From: Psychroflexus torquis ATCC 700755
GTDB taxonomy: Bacteria > Bacteroidota > Bacteroidia > Flavobacteriales > Flavobacteriaceae
NCBI RefSeq assembly: GCF_000153485.2
Contig: NC_018721.1
Location: forward strand, 3,534,001 to 3,598,000
Direction of reading: 5' to 3'
DNA length: 64,000 nt
Shown: positions 1 through 8,504 of the stretch, piece after piece
Layout of the letters: the number at the start of each line of letters is the position of its first letter
Position numbering within the stretch: the first letter of the stretch is position 1
The notes under the pieces: model-generated
The model's database searches: none
What the model was told of the DNA's origin: nothing
What the model saw: only the letters and a program-made list of their open reading frames with translations
Program-made: the position numbers and the translations under genes

Positions 1-428
1 CTAAATAGAAGTAATAAGAAGACAATAGCATAACTTACGAAGGTCTGGTTATCGATAAAGGCAAGTAAGATTGCTGAAACAAGTAAACATAAGCCTTGAG
101 TAAATCCAGCAGCAACCCAATACGGTTTTCGTTTTTGTTTTTCTCTTATCTTTCCGCTCACAAAAAGCTGTGGCAAAAGAGATCCTATGTCTTTTATAGG
201 GACCAACATACCGATAAGAAAAAGTGGTGCTCCAAGAAAACTCAATATCCAAGGTAGAGTAAGCCCTGGGCTTATTAATTTTTCTGCAAATTTAGTAAGG
301 CTACCATTAAAAATATTTAATATGAAGTTTTTTGGAAGATGTGTGCATTGGTCGTCCGGAATGGATTCGCAAATTCTAGCATCGGTATCCTCAGTCAAAA
401 ATTCATAAAAATCTTCGGTCTTGGCCAT
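1..428 (-). CDS. MFS transporter, partial (C-terminus beyond left edge)
   Basis: The reading frame starts at the ATG at 428 and is open to the left edge, giving 142 residues that begin MAKTEDFYEFLTEDTDARIC. After a soluble head of about 50 residues come two hydrophobic segments, the first around the stretch PGLTLPWILSFLGAPLFLIG, separated by a basic loop (KIREKQKRKPYW) as in the cytoplasmic loops of major facilitator superfamily permeases. The LPQLFVSGKIR stretch fits the loop after TM2 of flavobacterial MFS proteins. Its start overlaps the stop of the upstream coiled-coil gene by one base (TAATG), so the two are probably cotranslated. Substrate unknown. The family call rests on the N-terminal portion only. 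Confidence 0.6.
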   Translation of the reverse strand, partial: MAKTEDFYEFLTEDTDARICESIPDDQCTHLPKNFILNIFNGSLTKFAEKLISPGLTLPWILSFLGAPLFLIGMLVPIKDIGSLLPQLFVSGKIREKQKRKPYWVAAGFTQGLCLLVSAILLAFIDNQTFVSYAIVFLLLLF

Positions 429-1039
429 TATTTTTGATTGCCCTTACTCAATTTCTGAACTTTATTTTTTTCGTCTTGAAGTTCTCTTCCCAATTTCTGT
501 TGCTTTTCTAAAGAGATGCGTTTATAACTTTCATGGTCTGCATCTAGATTTTTTAAATTCTGCTTAGCTTCTTTGGTAAGAAGATTACTCCTGTTGTATT
601 TAAAAATAAATAAGAATAACAAAATAATGAGAACAGCCATGATAGACCACGTTATCGTTTTATAATTTGATTTTGTTAAAGGCATCTCTAAAAATACAAT
701 TTCATCTTTTTCGTTTTGAAGACCAGACAATTCTTTATTCAGGCCAGATACTTCTGTGATTAAACTTTGAATTTGTTTGTCTTGAGATTGAATACTGTCT
801 TTTAGACTAGAGATATCTGTTTTCAATAAATCAAAAGCAGTAAAAACTTTCTTAATTGCAGCATTGATTTCAACTTTTTCTACAACCTTGTATTGCTGGT
901 AATTATTAGACTTATCTACTAAAGTTTCAAGATTTTTTATTGCTGAAGGCTGCTGGTCTTGTTCTTTATTCTCTTTGTTTTGAGAAAAAGATAGGCTTGT
1001 GCAAAAAAAAGCAATAGCTAAAAGGTATAAGGGTTTCAT
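428..1039 (-). CDS. Secreted/membrane coiled-coil protein of unknown function
   Basis: 203 residues. Residues 1-19 are a signal peptide (MKPLYLLAIAFFCTSLSFSQ), residues about 60-115 are a heptad-rich coiled coil (KDSIQSQDKQIQSLITEVSG and following), a single transmembrane helix lies near 133-150 (IMAVLIILLFLFIFKY), and a basic, glutamine- and lysine-rich cytoplasmic tail follows. The layout (periplasmic coiled coil, one TM, charged tail) suggests a membrane-tethered structural or scaffolding protein. I do not recognise a named family; similar hypothetical proteins occur in Flavobacteriia. It ends in a TAATG overlap with the downstream MFS gene, so it heads a two-gene operon with its own promoter box at 1058-1065. 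Confidence 0.7.
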   Translation of the reverse strand: MKPLYLLAIAFFCTSLSFSQNKENKEQDQQPSAIKNLETLVDKSNNYQQYKVVEKVEINAAIKKVFTAFDLLKTDISSLKDSIQSQDKQIQSLITEVSGLNKELSGLQNEKDEIVFLEMPLTKSNYKTITWSIMAVLIILLFLFIFKYNRSNLLTKEAKQNLKNLDADHESYKRISLEKQQKLGRELQDEKNKVQKLSKGNQK

Positions 1040-1057
1040 ACTAATTTAATTTTGAAG

Positions 1058-1065
1058 CAAAAGTA
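1058..1065 (-). promoter_or_regulatory. Bacteroidota -7 promoter element
   Basis: Read on the minus strand the sequence is TACTTTTG, an exact match to the Bacteroidota sigma-A -7 consensus TAnnTTTG, lying 18 bases before the ATG of the coiled-coil protein gene. No clear -33 TTG was assigned. Confidence 0.55.
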
Positions 1066-1100
1066 TTTAAAATGCATCTAATAAAATCAATATCAAAAAT

Positions 1101-1127
1101 AAAAATCCTTGAAGTTCAAGGATTTTT
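1101..1127 (-). terminator. Rho-independent terminator of GAPDH gene
   Basis: A 12-bp perfect stem (AAAAATCCTTGA paired with TCAAGGATTTTT) with a 3-base loop, immediately after the stop of the GAPDH gene. The A/T arms give a U-run in either direction, but only GAPDH ends here. Confidence 0.75.
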
Positions 1128-1135
1128 ATGGGAAA

Positions 1136-2584
1136 CTAATAATAGGTGAATCGCCTGACTTCAGAAATGTATTTTGCCAATCGTATGACTTGATGGCTAT
1201 ATCCAAATTCATTGTCATACCAAATATAAAGAACTACAGAATTGGTGTTCTCATCTACAATGCTCGCATGACTATCGAAGATAGCTGGGGCAGAAACTCC
1301 AATAATGTCCGAAGAGACGAGTTCATTATCTATAGAATATTTGATTTGTTCTACGAGTTCACCATTAAGAGCGTATTCCTTTATTTTAGAATTTAGCTCC
1401 TCTTTAGTGACTTTGTTCTTTAAATTTAAATTCAATATAGCTAAAGAACCGTTGGGCACTGGAACTCGTATTGCATTAGAGGTTAGTTTACCCTCCAATT
1501 GAGGAAGGGCTTTAGCAACTGCTTTTCCCGCTCCAGTTTCTGTGATTACCATGTTAAGAGCTGCTGCTCGGCCCCTTCTGTACTTGCTGTGCATGTTATC
1601 CACCAAGTTTTGATCATTGGTGTAAGCATGAATAGTTTCTAGATGACCATGTTCCAAACCAAAACTATCTTCTATGGCTTTCAAGATGGGAGTAATGGCA
1701 TTTGTAGTACAAGAGGCCGCAGAATAGATAGAATGTTCTTTGGGGTCATACTCCTTATGGTTGACGCCATGAACGATATTAGGAATTCCTTTGGCTGGAG
1801 CGGTTAATAAAACTTTTGAAACTCCTTTAGAAGTCAAATGCCTTTCTAAAGCGTCCTTATCTCGAAAAGCACCAGTGTTGTCAATGACTAAAGCGTCTTG
1901 AATACCATAGGCTGTATAGTCTATATCTTCTGGTTGCTGAGCAGAAATTATTTTTACCGTAGTATCATTAATTATAAGGGAAGAATTTTCTAGGTCTACA
2001 CGGACAGTTCCATTAAAATCGGCGTGAACAGAGTCGTTTCTTAATAATGAAGCTCTTTTCTCTAAAACGTCCTGAGTGATTTCTCCTCGGGTAACGATAG
2101 CTCTTAGCCTTAATTGATTTCCTTTACCAGTTTTGGCCATCAGTTCACGAGCTACCAGACGTCCTATTCTTCCGAAACCGTAAAGCACAACATCTTTGGG
2201 TGTGATCGCATTAAAATTTTGAGAGTTTTTCAGTTTATTGGAAAGAAAACTCATCACATCCTGATCTTCGTTTTCATTTTGAAGATATTCAAAAGTCAGT
2301 TTTCCAATGTCTAATTTGGAGGGGGGGAGATGAAGGTTTTTTATCCCCTCTGTGATTTCTGTAGAATCGAAAATAGAAATAGGCTTATTGACAAATGCAC
2401 CAGCGTATTCGTGGAGCTTTAAAATTTCTCCAACATTTTTATTGATAAGAGAATTTTTAAATAAAACGAGTTCGATGGACTTTTCATACCATAAGTCGTT
2501 AACAATACTAATAAACTTTACAGAAGCGCGTCTTCGGTCTGCTTGAAAAGAAAGTTCCTTTTCGTATACTTGTGATGGAGTCAT
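1136..2584 (-). CDS. gap: Glyceraldehyde-3-phosphate dehydrogenase, long N-terminally extended form
   Basis: 482 residues, against about 335 for the usual enzyme. Residues 1-130 are an alpha-helical extension with no motif I recognise; the NAD(P)-binding Rossmann start YGFGRIGRLVARE is at 135-147, and the catalytic Cys is C292 in the signature ASCTTNAITP. It catalyses the reversible oxidative phosphorylation of glyceraldehyde 3-phosphate in glycolysis/gluconeogenesis. The extended form is familiar from Bacteroidota, where it coexists with a short GapA-type enzyme, so this copy may serve gluconeogenesis (inference). It is a single-gene unit with a TAnnTTTG box at 2612-2619 and a strong hairpin downstream. 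Confidence 0.93.
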   Translation of the reverse strand: MTPSQVYEKELSFQADRRRASVKFISIVNDLWYEKSIELVLFKNSLINKNVGEILKLHEYAGAFVNKPISIFDSTEITEGIKNLHLPPSKLDIGKLTFEYLQNENEDQDVMSFLSNKLKNSQNFNAITPKDVVLYGFGRIGRLVARELMAKTGKGNQLRLRAIVTRGEITQDVLEKRASLLRNDSVHADFNGTVRVDLENSSLIINDTTVKIISAQQPEDIDYTAYGIQDALVIDNTGAFRDKDALERHLTSKGVSKVLLTAPAKGIPNIVHGVNHKEYDPKEHSIYSAASCTTNAITPILKAIEDSFGLEHGHLETIHAYTNDQNLVDNMHSKYRRGRAAALNMVITETGAGKAVAKALPQLEGKLTSNAIRVPVPNGSLAILNLNLKNKVTKEELNSKIKEYALNGELVEQIKYSIDNELVSSDIIGVSAPAIFDSHASIVDENTNSVVLYIWYDNEFGYSHQVIRLAKYISEVRRFTYY

Positions 2585-2611
2585 TGGAAGAATTGATTTT
2601 TAAAGTTTCGA

Positions 2612-2619
2612 CAAAAGTA
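2612..2619 (-). promoter_or_regulatory. Bacteroidota -7 promoter element for GAPDH
   Basis: Minus-strand TACTTTTG matches TAnnTTTG, 27 bases before the ATG of the GAPDH gene. The -33 part is not obvious. Confidence 0.5.
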
Positions 2620-2745
2620 TAGATTTCAATCGTTTTCGTTAACTGTTTTTAAGAAAAAAAAGCACATTTTTTAAAGTTTTTTGTCAAACTTTATTCTCTT
2701 TAAAATTTGAGTAAAAAACTTAACTTAAAGTTTGAATTATACGTA

Positions 2746-2775
2746 TTGAAAATCAGAAAATTCAAAATACTTTTG
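2746..2775 (+). promoter_or_regulatory. Bacteroidota promoter for marC-family gene
   Basis: TTG at 2746-2748 and TACTTTTG at 2768-2775, separated by 19 bases, fit the -33 TTG / -7 TAnnTTTG pattern; the ATG at 2808 follows 32 bases later. Confidence 0.6.
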
Positions 2776-2807
2776 CAAGATTTAAAATTGAACTTAATTC
2801 GTTACTA

Positions 2808-3446
2808 ATGACTGAATTGATAGCCTTTGGGATTCTCTCGTTCACTACTTTTTTTACCATCATAAACCCTTTGGGTGTGATGCCCATATTTATGACGATG
2901 ACTTCTGAATTGGATAAAGAAAGTCGAAAAGCTACAGCCAAAAAAGCAATATTAGCCTCTTTTGTTACCGTTATTATATTTGCATTTACGGGTCAGATCC
3001 TTTTTAAATTTTTCGGAATATCGGTGAACAGTTTTAGAGTAGTAGGAGGGATTATTTTTCTCTTGATGGGGATGGATATGTTGCAGGCTAGACTTGGTAA
3101 AGTGAAAGTTCAAGAGTCGGAGATTAAAACCTATGTTAACGATATTTCTATTACTCCCTTGGCTATCCCAATGATATGCGGTCCGGGAGCTATTACCAAT
3201 GCCATTGTGATGATGGAGGATGCTAAAACGGTAGAAATGCAAGCAGTGTTAATTGGAGCTATTATTGTAGTTCTTGGTATTACGCTAGCTATCCTCTTGA
3301 GTGCGGGCAAAATTATAAAACTATTAGGGCAAACAGGAAATAATGTACTGATGCGTTTAATGGGCCTTATCGTTATGGTGATCGCTATAGAATTCTTTTT
3401 GAGCGGGTTTAAACCTATCTTTCAGGAAATTATTTCTGGACAATGA
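2808..3446 (+). CDS. MarC family membrane protein (NAAT/UPF0056)
   Basis: 212 residues with six predicted membrane helices. Diagnostic stretches are INPLGVMPIF in helix 1 and PLAIPMICGPGAITNAIV near residues 116-133, both typical of the MarC/UPF0056 family. The family is annotated as putative small neutral amino-acid transporters, but the substrate is not established for most members, and the old link to multiple antibiotic resistance has been withdrawn. The gene is monocistronic with its own promoter; its stop faces the stop of the convergent DUF429 gene with only one base between them and no clear terminator hairpin. Confidence 0.9.
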   Translation: MTELIAFGILSFTTFFTIINPLGVMPIFMTMTSELDKESRKATAKKAILASFVTVIIFAFTGQILFKFFGISVNSFRVVGGIIFLLMGMDMLQARLGKVKVQESEIKTYVNDISITPLAIPMICGPGAITNAIVMMEDAKTVEMQAVLIGAIIVVLGITLAILLSAGKIIKLLGQTGNNVLMRLMGLIVMVIAIEFFLSGFKPIFQEIISGQ

Positions 3447-3447
3447 G

Positions 3448-4149
3448 CTAATAAGCGATTTTTACTAAAATACCATTTGCATCTGTATGGTTTTCATCTT
3501 CAATAAACCTTAGGTTGTTTGTTTCACTTTTTGAATTTGAGAGGCAAAGAACCATGGCATCGAGTATATCGTCTGGTTTTACTTTCGATTTTGGATACGT
3601 AGATGTGATAGAGTGATAGAGCTCTTCGAGTTCAGGAGCCAAGCTTATCAGAAGTTGAAAACGCTCTTGAAATCCTTCTTTAGTAGACTTTTTGGAGCTG
3701 ATCACCTTAGATCCGTTTAAGTATTTGAAATCAATTTCAGGATGGCTTTCATAAATTTCTAAGGCGTTTGATTTCTCCTTAAAAAATTGATCGATTTCTT
3801 TTATTTTTTTGGAAATATTATGGCTTTGAATAGAGATGCTCTTTCCTAAAACCCTTTTGTTGATTTCACGAGCCTCGTCATAATTTTTGGCATAAACAGC
3901 TTCTCGGCAGGCCGGTGTAAAAATCGTAGACGCTCTTTTTTCCAATTGCTTTCGCATAGAACTTTCCACCGTTCTACAGAAATTTTCAGAAGATAAACCG
4001 ATGGGAATATCTATAAATACACGTTTTAGATCGGAGTGTAAAGCGATCAATTCTGAAAATTGAGTGACGGCCAAACTAGAAAATTTGTTTTGGTCTTGTA
4101 AAATCACAATCCAGCCCAATGGACAGGAATCTATACCAGCTATTTTCAT
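3448..4149 (-). CDS. DUF429 family protein (RNase H-fold, predicted nuclease)
   Basis: 233 residues starting MKIAGIDSCPLGWIV. The early Asp in GIDSCPLGW, a second acidic segment FIDIPIGLS, and the late KPDDILDAMVLCLS with acidic residues are the conserved blocks of DUF429, a family with an RNase H-like fold and presumed metal-dependent nuclease activity. The biological role is unknown. No partner is suggested by context: it converges with marC, and the 162-bp MITE lies 25 bases upstream of its start codon, so the element may carry or replace its promoter region. Confidence 0.8.
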   Translation of the reverse strand: MKIAGIDSCPLGWIVILQDQNKFSSLAVTQFSELIALHSDLKRVFIDIPIGLSSENFCRTVESSMRKQLEKRASTIFTPACREAVYAKNYDEAREINKRVLGKSISIQSHNISKKIKEIDQFFKEKSNALEIYESHPEIDFKYLNGSKVISSKKSTKEGFQERFQLLISLAPELEELYHSITSTYPKSKVKPDDILDAMVLCLSNSKSETNNLRFIEDENHTDANGILVKIAY

Positions 4150-4174
4150 TTTTTAAAAAGGCTTCAGATGATTA

Positions 4175-4336
4175 ATACCAAATTAAATTTATAATGTCGT
4201 ATAAATAAATTGAATTATTTTTTGATTGATTGAAATAAAAAATAATTAGCATAGCCTTAGTTATGGTAATTATTTTTGATAAAAAGCAGGCGAAAAAGAA
4301 ACGATTTATTGCTACATTATAGGTTTAATTTGGTAT
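4175..4336. mobile_element. MITE-like palindromic element, copy 1 (162 bp, internally deleted)
   Basis: The element starts ATACCAAATTA and ends TAATTTGGTAT, an 11-bp perfect terminal inverted repeat extending imperfectly into TATAATG/CATTATA. It carries no open frame. The interior (AGCATAGCCTTAG, AAAAGCAGGCGAAAAA) matches the reverse complement of the 210-bp copy at 43781-43990, relative to which two internal stretches of about 25 bases are missing. It lies between the DUF429 and lpd genes. Flanks are compatible with a TA target but the right side has TG. Confidence 0.75.
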
Positions 4337-4460
4337 GATATGTAAAACAAAGTTACAGCTATTGAAATTAACGTTTACTCAAGACGGGGCTTTAAATCAA
4401 GAATAGCTAGAAGCTTCCTGTCTTCAAACTTGAGATTGACGTTAACAAAATCAGAATAAA

Positions 4461-4488
4461 AAAACCGATATATTTCTATACCGGTTAG
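4461..4488 (-). terminator. Probable terminator of lpd
   Basis: Downstream of the lpd stop, AACCG-(A)TATA pairs with TATA-(C)CGGTT around a short loop, with one mismatch; on the minus strand an uninterrupted T-run follows the stem. Confidence 0.55.
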
Positions 4489-4507
4489 TTTGGTCCTTAT
4501 GGAAGGT

Positions 4508-5914
4508 TTAAATATGTAAAGCCCTATTACCTGTCGCGGCAAGCGCTGCTTCTTTTACAGCTTCTGCATAGGTTGGGTGAGCGTGACTCATCCTGGCTAT
4601 ATCTTCTGCACTAGCTCGGAATTCCATAGCTGTTACCGCTTCTGCGATAAGATCGGCTACTCTGGCGCCAACCATATGTACTCCGAGAACTTCGTCTGTC
4701 TCTTTATCTGAAAAAATCTTTACAAACCCGTCTACATCGCCACTAGCTCTAGATCTTCCTAGCGCACGCATCGGGAATTTACCAGTGTTATACTTGATGT
4801 TATCTTCAATGAGTTGTTCTTCGTTTTTACCGACAGAAGCTACTTCTGGCCAAGTGTAAACCACATTTGGAATAAGGTTATAGTTGATATGAGGTTTCTG
4901 ACCTGAGATGACTTCAGCGACGAATGTACCTTCTTCCTCAGCTTTATGAGCAAGCATAAGGCCATCAATGACATCTCCTATGGCATAAATGTTATCTGCC
5001 GTCGTTTGTAATTTCTCATTCACTTTCACCTTACCATTTTCATTGATTTCAATACCAGCTTTATCGGCATTTAGACCGTCAGTAAAAGGTCGTCTTCCAA
5101 CAGAAACTAGGCAGTAGTCTCCTTTAAATTCTACTTCTTTACCATTTTTATCATCAGCCTTCACCGTGATTTCATCTCCGTTGCGCTCGACGGATTTCAC
5201 TTTATGCGAAAGCATAAATTTAGCTTTTTGTTTTTTCATGGCTTTCATCAATTCCTTGCTTTGATCTTTGTCCATGCCAGGTATGATGCGATCCATATAC
5301 TCTAAGACAGTAACTTCTGCCCCTAGTCTTTTATAGACTTGTCCTAGCTCAAGACCAATCACTCCACCACCAATCATAATGAGGTGTTTTGGAATTTCTT
5401 TCAAGGAAAGAGCTTCTGTAGAGGTGATAATTCGTTCTTTATCAATATTGATAAAAGGTAAGCTAGAAGGCTTACTTCCTGTAGCAATAATGGTGTTTTT
5501 AGCTTCAATTACAGTCTCGTTGCCTTCACCATCAGTAATGATGATGTGTGTTTTGTCTTTAAAAGATCCAATACCTTGGTAAGACTCTATGTTATTTTTT
5601 TCCATCAGAAAATCAATTCCTTTGGTGGTTTGATCCACAACACCAGACTTGCGTTTCATCATATTTCCCAGATTAACCTTGACCTCTCCAGAAATATCTA
5701 TCCCGTGTTCTTCAAAGTTTTTTATGGCGTCCTCGTAGTGATGTGAAGAATCTAGCAAAGCTTTAGAGGGTATACAGCCTACATTAAGGCAAGTTCCACC
5801 TTTGGTTGCATATTTTTCAATAATGACGGTTTTCATGCCTAATTGTGCACAGCGAATGGCTGCTACATAGCCTCCAGGTCCAGAGCCGATTACGGCTACA
5901 TCGTATGTATTCAT
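4508..5914 (-). CDS. lpdA: Dihydrolipoyl dehydrogenase (E3)
   Basis: 468 residues, normal length. FAD-binding GSGPGGY at 10-16, redox-active disulfide C42/C47 in GGTCLNVGCIPSK, NAD-binding GGGVIGLE in the middle, and catalytic H446/E451 in HAHPTYAE near the C-terminus. The enzyme reoxidises the dihydrolipoyl groups of the 2-oxo acid dehydrogenase complexes (pyruvate, 2-oxoglutarate, branched chain) and of the glycine cleavage system, in the cytoplasm. No E1 or E2 gene is adjacent, so it is probably the shared E3. It is monocistronic with a good promoter at 5947-5976 and a hairpin downstream. Confidence 0.96.
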   Translation of the reverse strand: MNTYDVAVIGSGPGGYVAAIRCAQLGMKTVIIEKYATKGGTCLNVGCIPSKALLDSSHHYEDAIKNFEEHGIDISGEVKVNLGNMMKRKSGVVDQTTKGIDFLMEKNNIESYQGIGSFKDKTHIIITDGEGNETVIEAKNTIIATGSKPSSLPFINIDKERIITSTEALSLKEIPKHLIMIGGGVIGLELGQVYKRLGAEVTVLEYMDRIIPGMDKDQSKELMKAMKKQKAKFMLSHKVKSVERNGDEITVKADDKNGKEVEFKGDYCLVSVGRRPFTDGLNADKAGIEINENGKVKVNEKLQTTADNIYAIGDVIDGLMLAHKAEEEGTFVAEVISGQKPHINYNLIPNVVYTWPEVASVGKNEEQLIEDNIKYNTGKFPMRALGRSRASGDVDGFVKIFSDKETDEVLGVHMVGARVADLIAEAVTAMEFRASAEDIARMSHAHPTYAEAVKEAALAATGNRALHI

Positions 5915-5946
5915 ATTACGAATTTTAGTTTCAAAATAAAGTATTA

Positions 5947-5976
5947 CAAATTTACACCTTCTTCATTAAAGGACAA
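5947..5976 (-). promoter_or_regulatory. Bacteroidota promoter for lpdA
   Basis: On the minus strand TTG (5976-5974) and TAAATTTG (5954-5947) are 19 bases apart, matching the -33/-7 pattern; the ATG is 32 bases downstream. Confidence 0.6.
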
Positions 5977-6189
5977 TTACTAGGCTAGAAAACCTTGTTA
6001 AATTATTGATAGTGATTTTGTTTTTGATAGCTTGACGCAAATTAGAAACACATTAAGAAAACGAGACTAGAAAAATAAACAACCTATTGAAAACAAGGCT
6101 ATTGATTATCTAATGTTGATAAAACTCTACTTTTTTATTGTGAAATAAGTCACAAAATTGTAACATTACGTTCATTTTAAATTCTAAAC

Positions 6190-7662
6190 ATGAGTGAAGC
6201 TTCAAACGATACTGAAGAAATTCAGTCCAATTCCAAGATAAGATTAAGTATTTGGCAAGCCCTTATTCCAATTATAGCATTAATAGGTATGCTTGCTTAT
6301 AATGTATTTATATATGGAGATGATTCCTTAGGAGGTTCTAATCAGTTCATTTTATTGATGGGTGGAGCCGTCGCCGCTATCGTTGGTGTTGTTAAAGGGG
6401 TTAAGTTTGAGGTGATGATAGAGGATGTGGCTAAGAATATTAAGGCGACTGCCGAGCCTATTCTTATTTTATTAATGGTTGGATCACTTGCAGGGACTTG
6501 GCTGCTAAGTGGTATTATTCCAACAATGATTTACTATGGATTACAAATCCTAAACCCTACTATATTCTTGGCAGCTACCGTAGTAATTTGCTCCGTGATC
6601 TCGATTGCAACAGGGAGTAGTTGGACGACTTCGGCGACCGTTGGGATTGCCTTAATTGGTATAGCTGAAGCGCTTGGAGTATCTGTCGCCATGACTGCTG
6701 GGGCTGTCCTCTCTGGCGGATATTTTGGCGATAAGCTATCTCCCATGAGTGATACGACAAATTTGGCTCCTGCCATGGCGGGTACAGATTTGTTTACTCA
6801 CATTAGGTATATGACTTTAACTACAGTTCCTACAATAATAGTTACCCTTATTGCTTTCATTATTATAGGTCTTAATTTAGACACCTCTGGACAAACCAAT
6901 CCTGAAGAAATTTTGGGTTCTATTGACGCTTCTTTTAATATTACTCCTTGGCTGTTTGTAGTTCCCGTCATAGTGATTGCTTTAATTATAAAAAAAACAC
7001 CTCCACTTATTGCATTGCTTTTAGGAACATTATTAGCTGCTGGAGCTGCACTTATTTTTCAGCCAGATCTCGTTCAAATGATTGGAGGAGGGGAGACCTT
7101 GAACTTTGAAACCGCCTATAGAGGAATTATAAACGCAATTACTGTGGAAATTACCATCCCTTCAGAAAACGAATCTTTACAAGACTTATTTTCTGCTGGA
7201 GGAATGGCTGGCATGCTAGGGACTATTTGGTTGATTATCTGCGCTATGGTATTTGGTGGAATTATGGATGCAATTGGAGCTTTGGAAAGGATAAGTGAAG
7301 CCCTCTTGAATTTATTTACATCTATTTTTGGTTTGTTTTTTAGTACGGTTACTAGTTGTTTAGTTTTGAATTTAACCGCCTCTGATCAGTATTTGGCGAT
7401 TGTTGTCCCTGGGAAAATGTTTGCCAAAGCTTATGAGAAAAAAGGGCTAGCCCCTGAAAACTTAAGCCGAACTTTAGAAGATTCTGGAACTGTGACTTCT
7501 GTTTTAATTCCTTGGAATACCTGTGGAGCATATCACAGTGGAGTACTTGGAGTTCCTGTAGCGGATTATTTCTTTTATGCGATTTTTAACTATTTGAGCC
7601 CATTTGTCACTCTAATTTTTGCAGCTTTCAACATTAAGATTAAACAATTGACGAAAAAGTAA
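6190..7662 (+). CDS. nhaC: Na+/H+ antiporter, NhaC family
   Basis: 490 residues, about eleven membrane helices. Diagnostic stretches include SGIIPTMIYYGL, TGSSWTTSATVG, GGYFGDKLSPMSDTTNLAP (helix/loop with the conserved D-S-T region) and LIPWNTCGAYHSG near the C-terminus, all characteristic of NhaC-type antiporters. It exports Na+ in exchange for protons across the cytoplasmic membrane, in keeping with a saline habitat. The gene is followed after three bases by bshB1, so the two probably form an operon; no functional link between sodium extrusion and bacillithiol is obvious. The 275 bases upstream hold only promoter-like AT-rich sequence. Confidence 0.93.
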   Translation: MSEASNDTEEIQSNSKIRLSIWQALIPIIALIGMLAYNVFIYGDDSLGGSNQFILLMGGAVAAIVGVVKGVKFEVMIEDVAKNIKATAEPILILLMVGSLAGTWLLSGIIPTMIYYGLQILNPTIFLAATVVICSVISIATGSSWTTSATVGIALIGIAEALGVSVAMTAGAVLSGGYFGDKLSPMSDTTNLAPAMAGTDLFTHIRYMTLTTVPTIIVTLIAFIIIGLNLDTSGQTNPEEILGSIDASFNITPWLFVVPVIVIALIIKKTPPLIALLLGTLLAAGAALIFQPDLVQMIGGGETLNFETAYRGIINAITVEITIPSENESLQDLFSAGGMAGMLGTIWLIICAMVFGGIMDAIGALERISEALLNLFTSIFGLFFSTVTSCLVLNLTASDQYLAIVVPGKMFAKAYEKKGLAPENLSRTLEDSGTVTSVLIPWNTCGAYHSGVLGVPVADYFFYAIFNYLSPFVTLIFAAFNIKIKQLTKK

Positions 7663-7665
7663 ACT

Positions 7666-8382
7666 ATGAAATTAGATATATTAGCAATAGGAGCACATCC
7701 AGACGATATAGAGTTGAGTTGCTCTGGTACCTTAGCCAAAGAAGTTGAAAAAGGAAAAAAGGTTGGGATATTAGACCTTACTCGCGGCGAACTTGGAACT
7801 CGTGGAACTGCAGAAACACGCGACCAAGAAGCTAAAGATGCTGCTGGAATTCTTGGAGTAAGGATGAGGAAAAACCTAGAATTCAGTGATGGTTTTTTTT
7901 CAAATAATACGGCTCACCAATTAGAAATTATCAAAATTTTGCGCAAGTATAGACCTGAAGTTATCCTATGTAATGCTATACATGATAGACATATAGATCA
8001 TGGGAAAGGAAGCAGGCTTGTGAGTGATGCCTGTTTTTTAAGTGGCCTAAAAAAGATTGAAACGGTTTATGAAGGAAACTTTCAAAAGGAATGGAGGCCA
8101 AAACATATTTATCATTATATACAGTGGTACGATATAGAGCCAGATTTTGTTGTAGATATTTCTGGTTTTATGGAGAAGAAGCTAGAGAGTGTGAAAGCTT
8201 ACAAAACTCAATTTTTTGATCAAGGTAGCAACGAACCAAACACTCCAATTTCAAGCTCTAATTTCATTGACAGTGTGACTTACAGAGCTAGGAATTTAGG
8301 TCGAATCATAGGTACCGAACATGGAGAAGGGTTCACCGTTGAACGCTATCCAGCAGTTGACTCAATTTTAGATCTTATCTAG
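7666..8382 (+). CDS. bshB1: Bacillithiol biosynthesis deacetylase BshB1
   Basis: 238 residues of the PIG-L/LmbE zinc deacetylase fold. The metal motif AHPDD is at residues 10-14 and the HDRHIDHGKGS segment supplies further ligand and catalytic histidines; GELGTRGT is typical of the BshB1 subfamily. It removes the acetyl group from N-acetylglucosaminyl malate, the second step of bacillithiol synthesis; BshA and BshC are not in the window. It is the second gene of the nhaC transcript and is followed by a strong terminator. Confidence 0.93.
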   Translation: MKLDILAIGAHPDDIELSCSGTLAKEVEKGKKVGILDLTRGELGTRGTAETRDQEAKDAAGILGVRMRKNLEFSDGFFSNNTAHQLEIIKILRKYRPEVILCNAIHDRHIDHGKGSRLVSDACFLSGLKKIETVYEGNFQKEWRPKHIYHYIQWYDIEPDFVVDISGFMEKKLESVKAYKTQFFDQGSNEPNTPISSSNFIDSVTYRARNLGRIIGTEHGEGFTVERYPAVDSILDLI

Positions 8383-8406
8383 ATAAATTTAAACCAAAAA
8401 CGAATC

Positions 8407-8443
8407 ACCCAAAAGTCGATAGATCGGCTTTTGGGTTTTTTAT
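8407..8443 (+). terminator. Rho-independent terminator of nhaC-bshB1
   Basis: A 13-bp stem begins ACCCAAAAG and ends CTTTTGGGT (one G-T pair, 4-base loop) and is followed by a T-rich run, 24 bases after the bshB1 stop. This separates bshB1 from the acetate module. Confidence 0.88.
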
Positions 8444-8504
8444 TTATAGATAATTTCATAATAATATCTTGCTAATTTGATATATTTATGCAAAATTAAT
8501 ATAT

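Noticed and set aside
187..408. Plus-strand open frame opposite the MFS gene
   Set aside because: The minus strand gives a membrane protein with family features over the same bases; the plus-strand product has none.
1109..1396. Plus-strand open frame opposite the GAPDH gene
   Set aside because: It lies inside the antisense of a clear enzyme and starts within the terminator hairpin.
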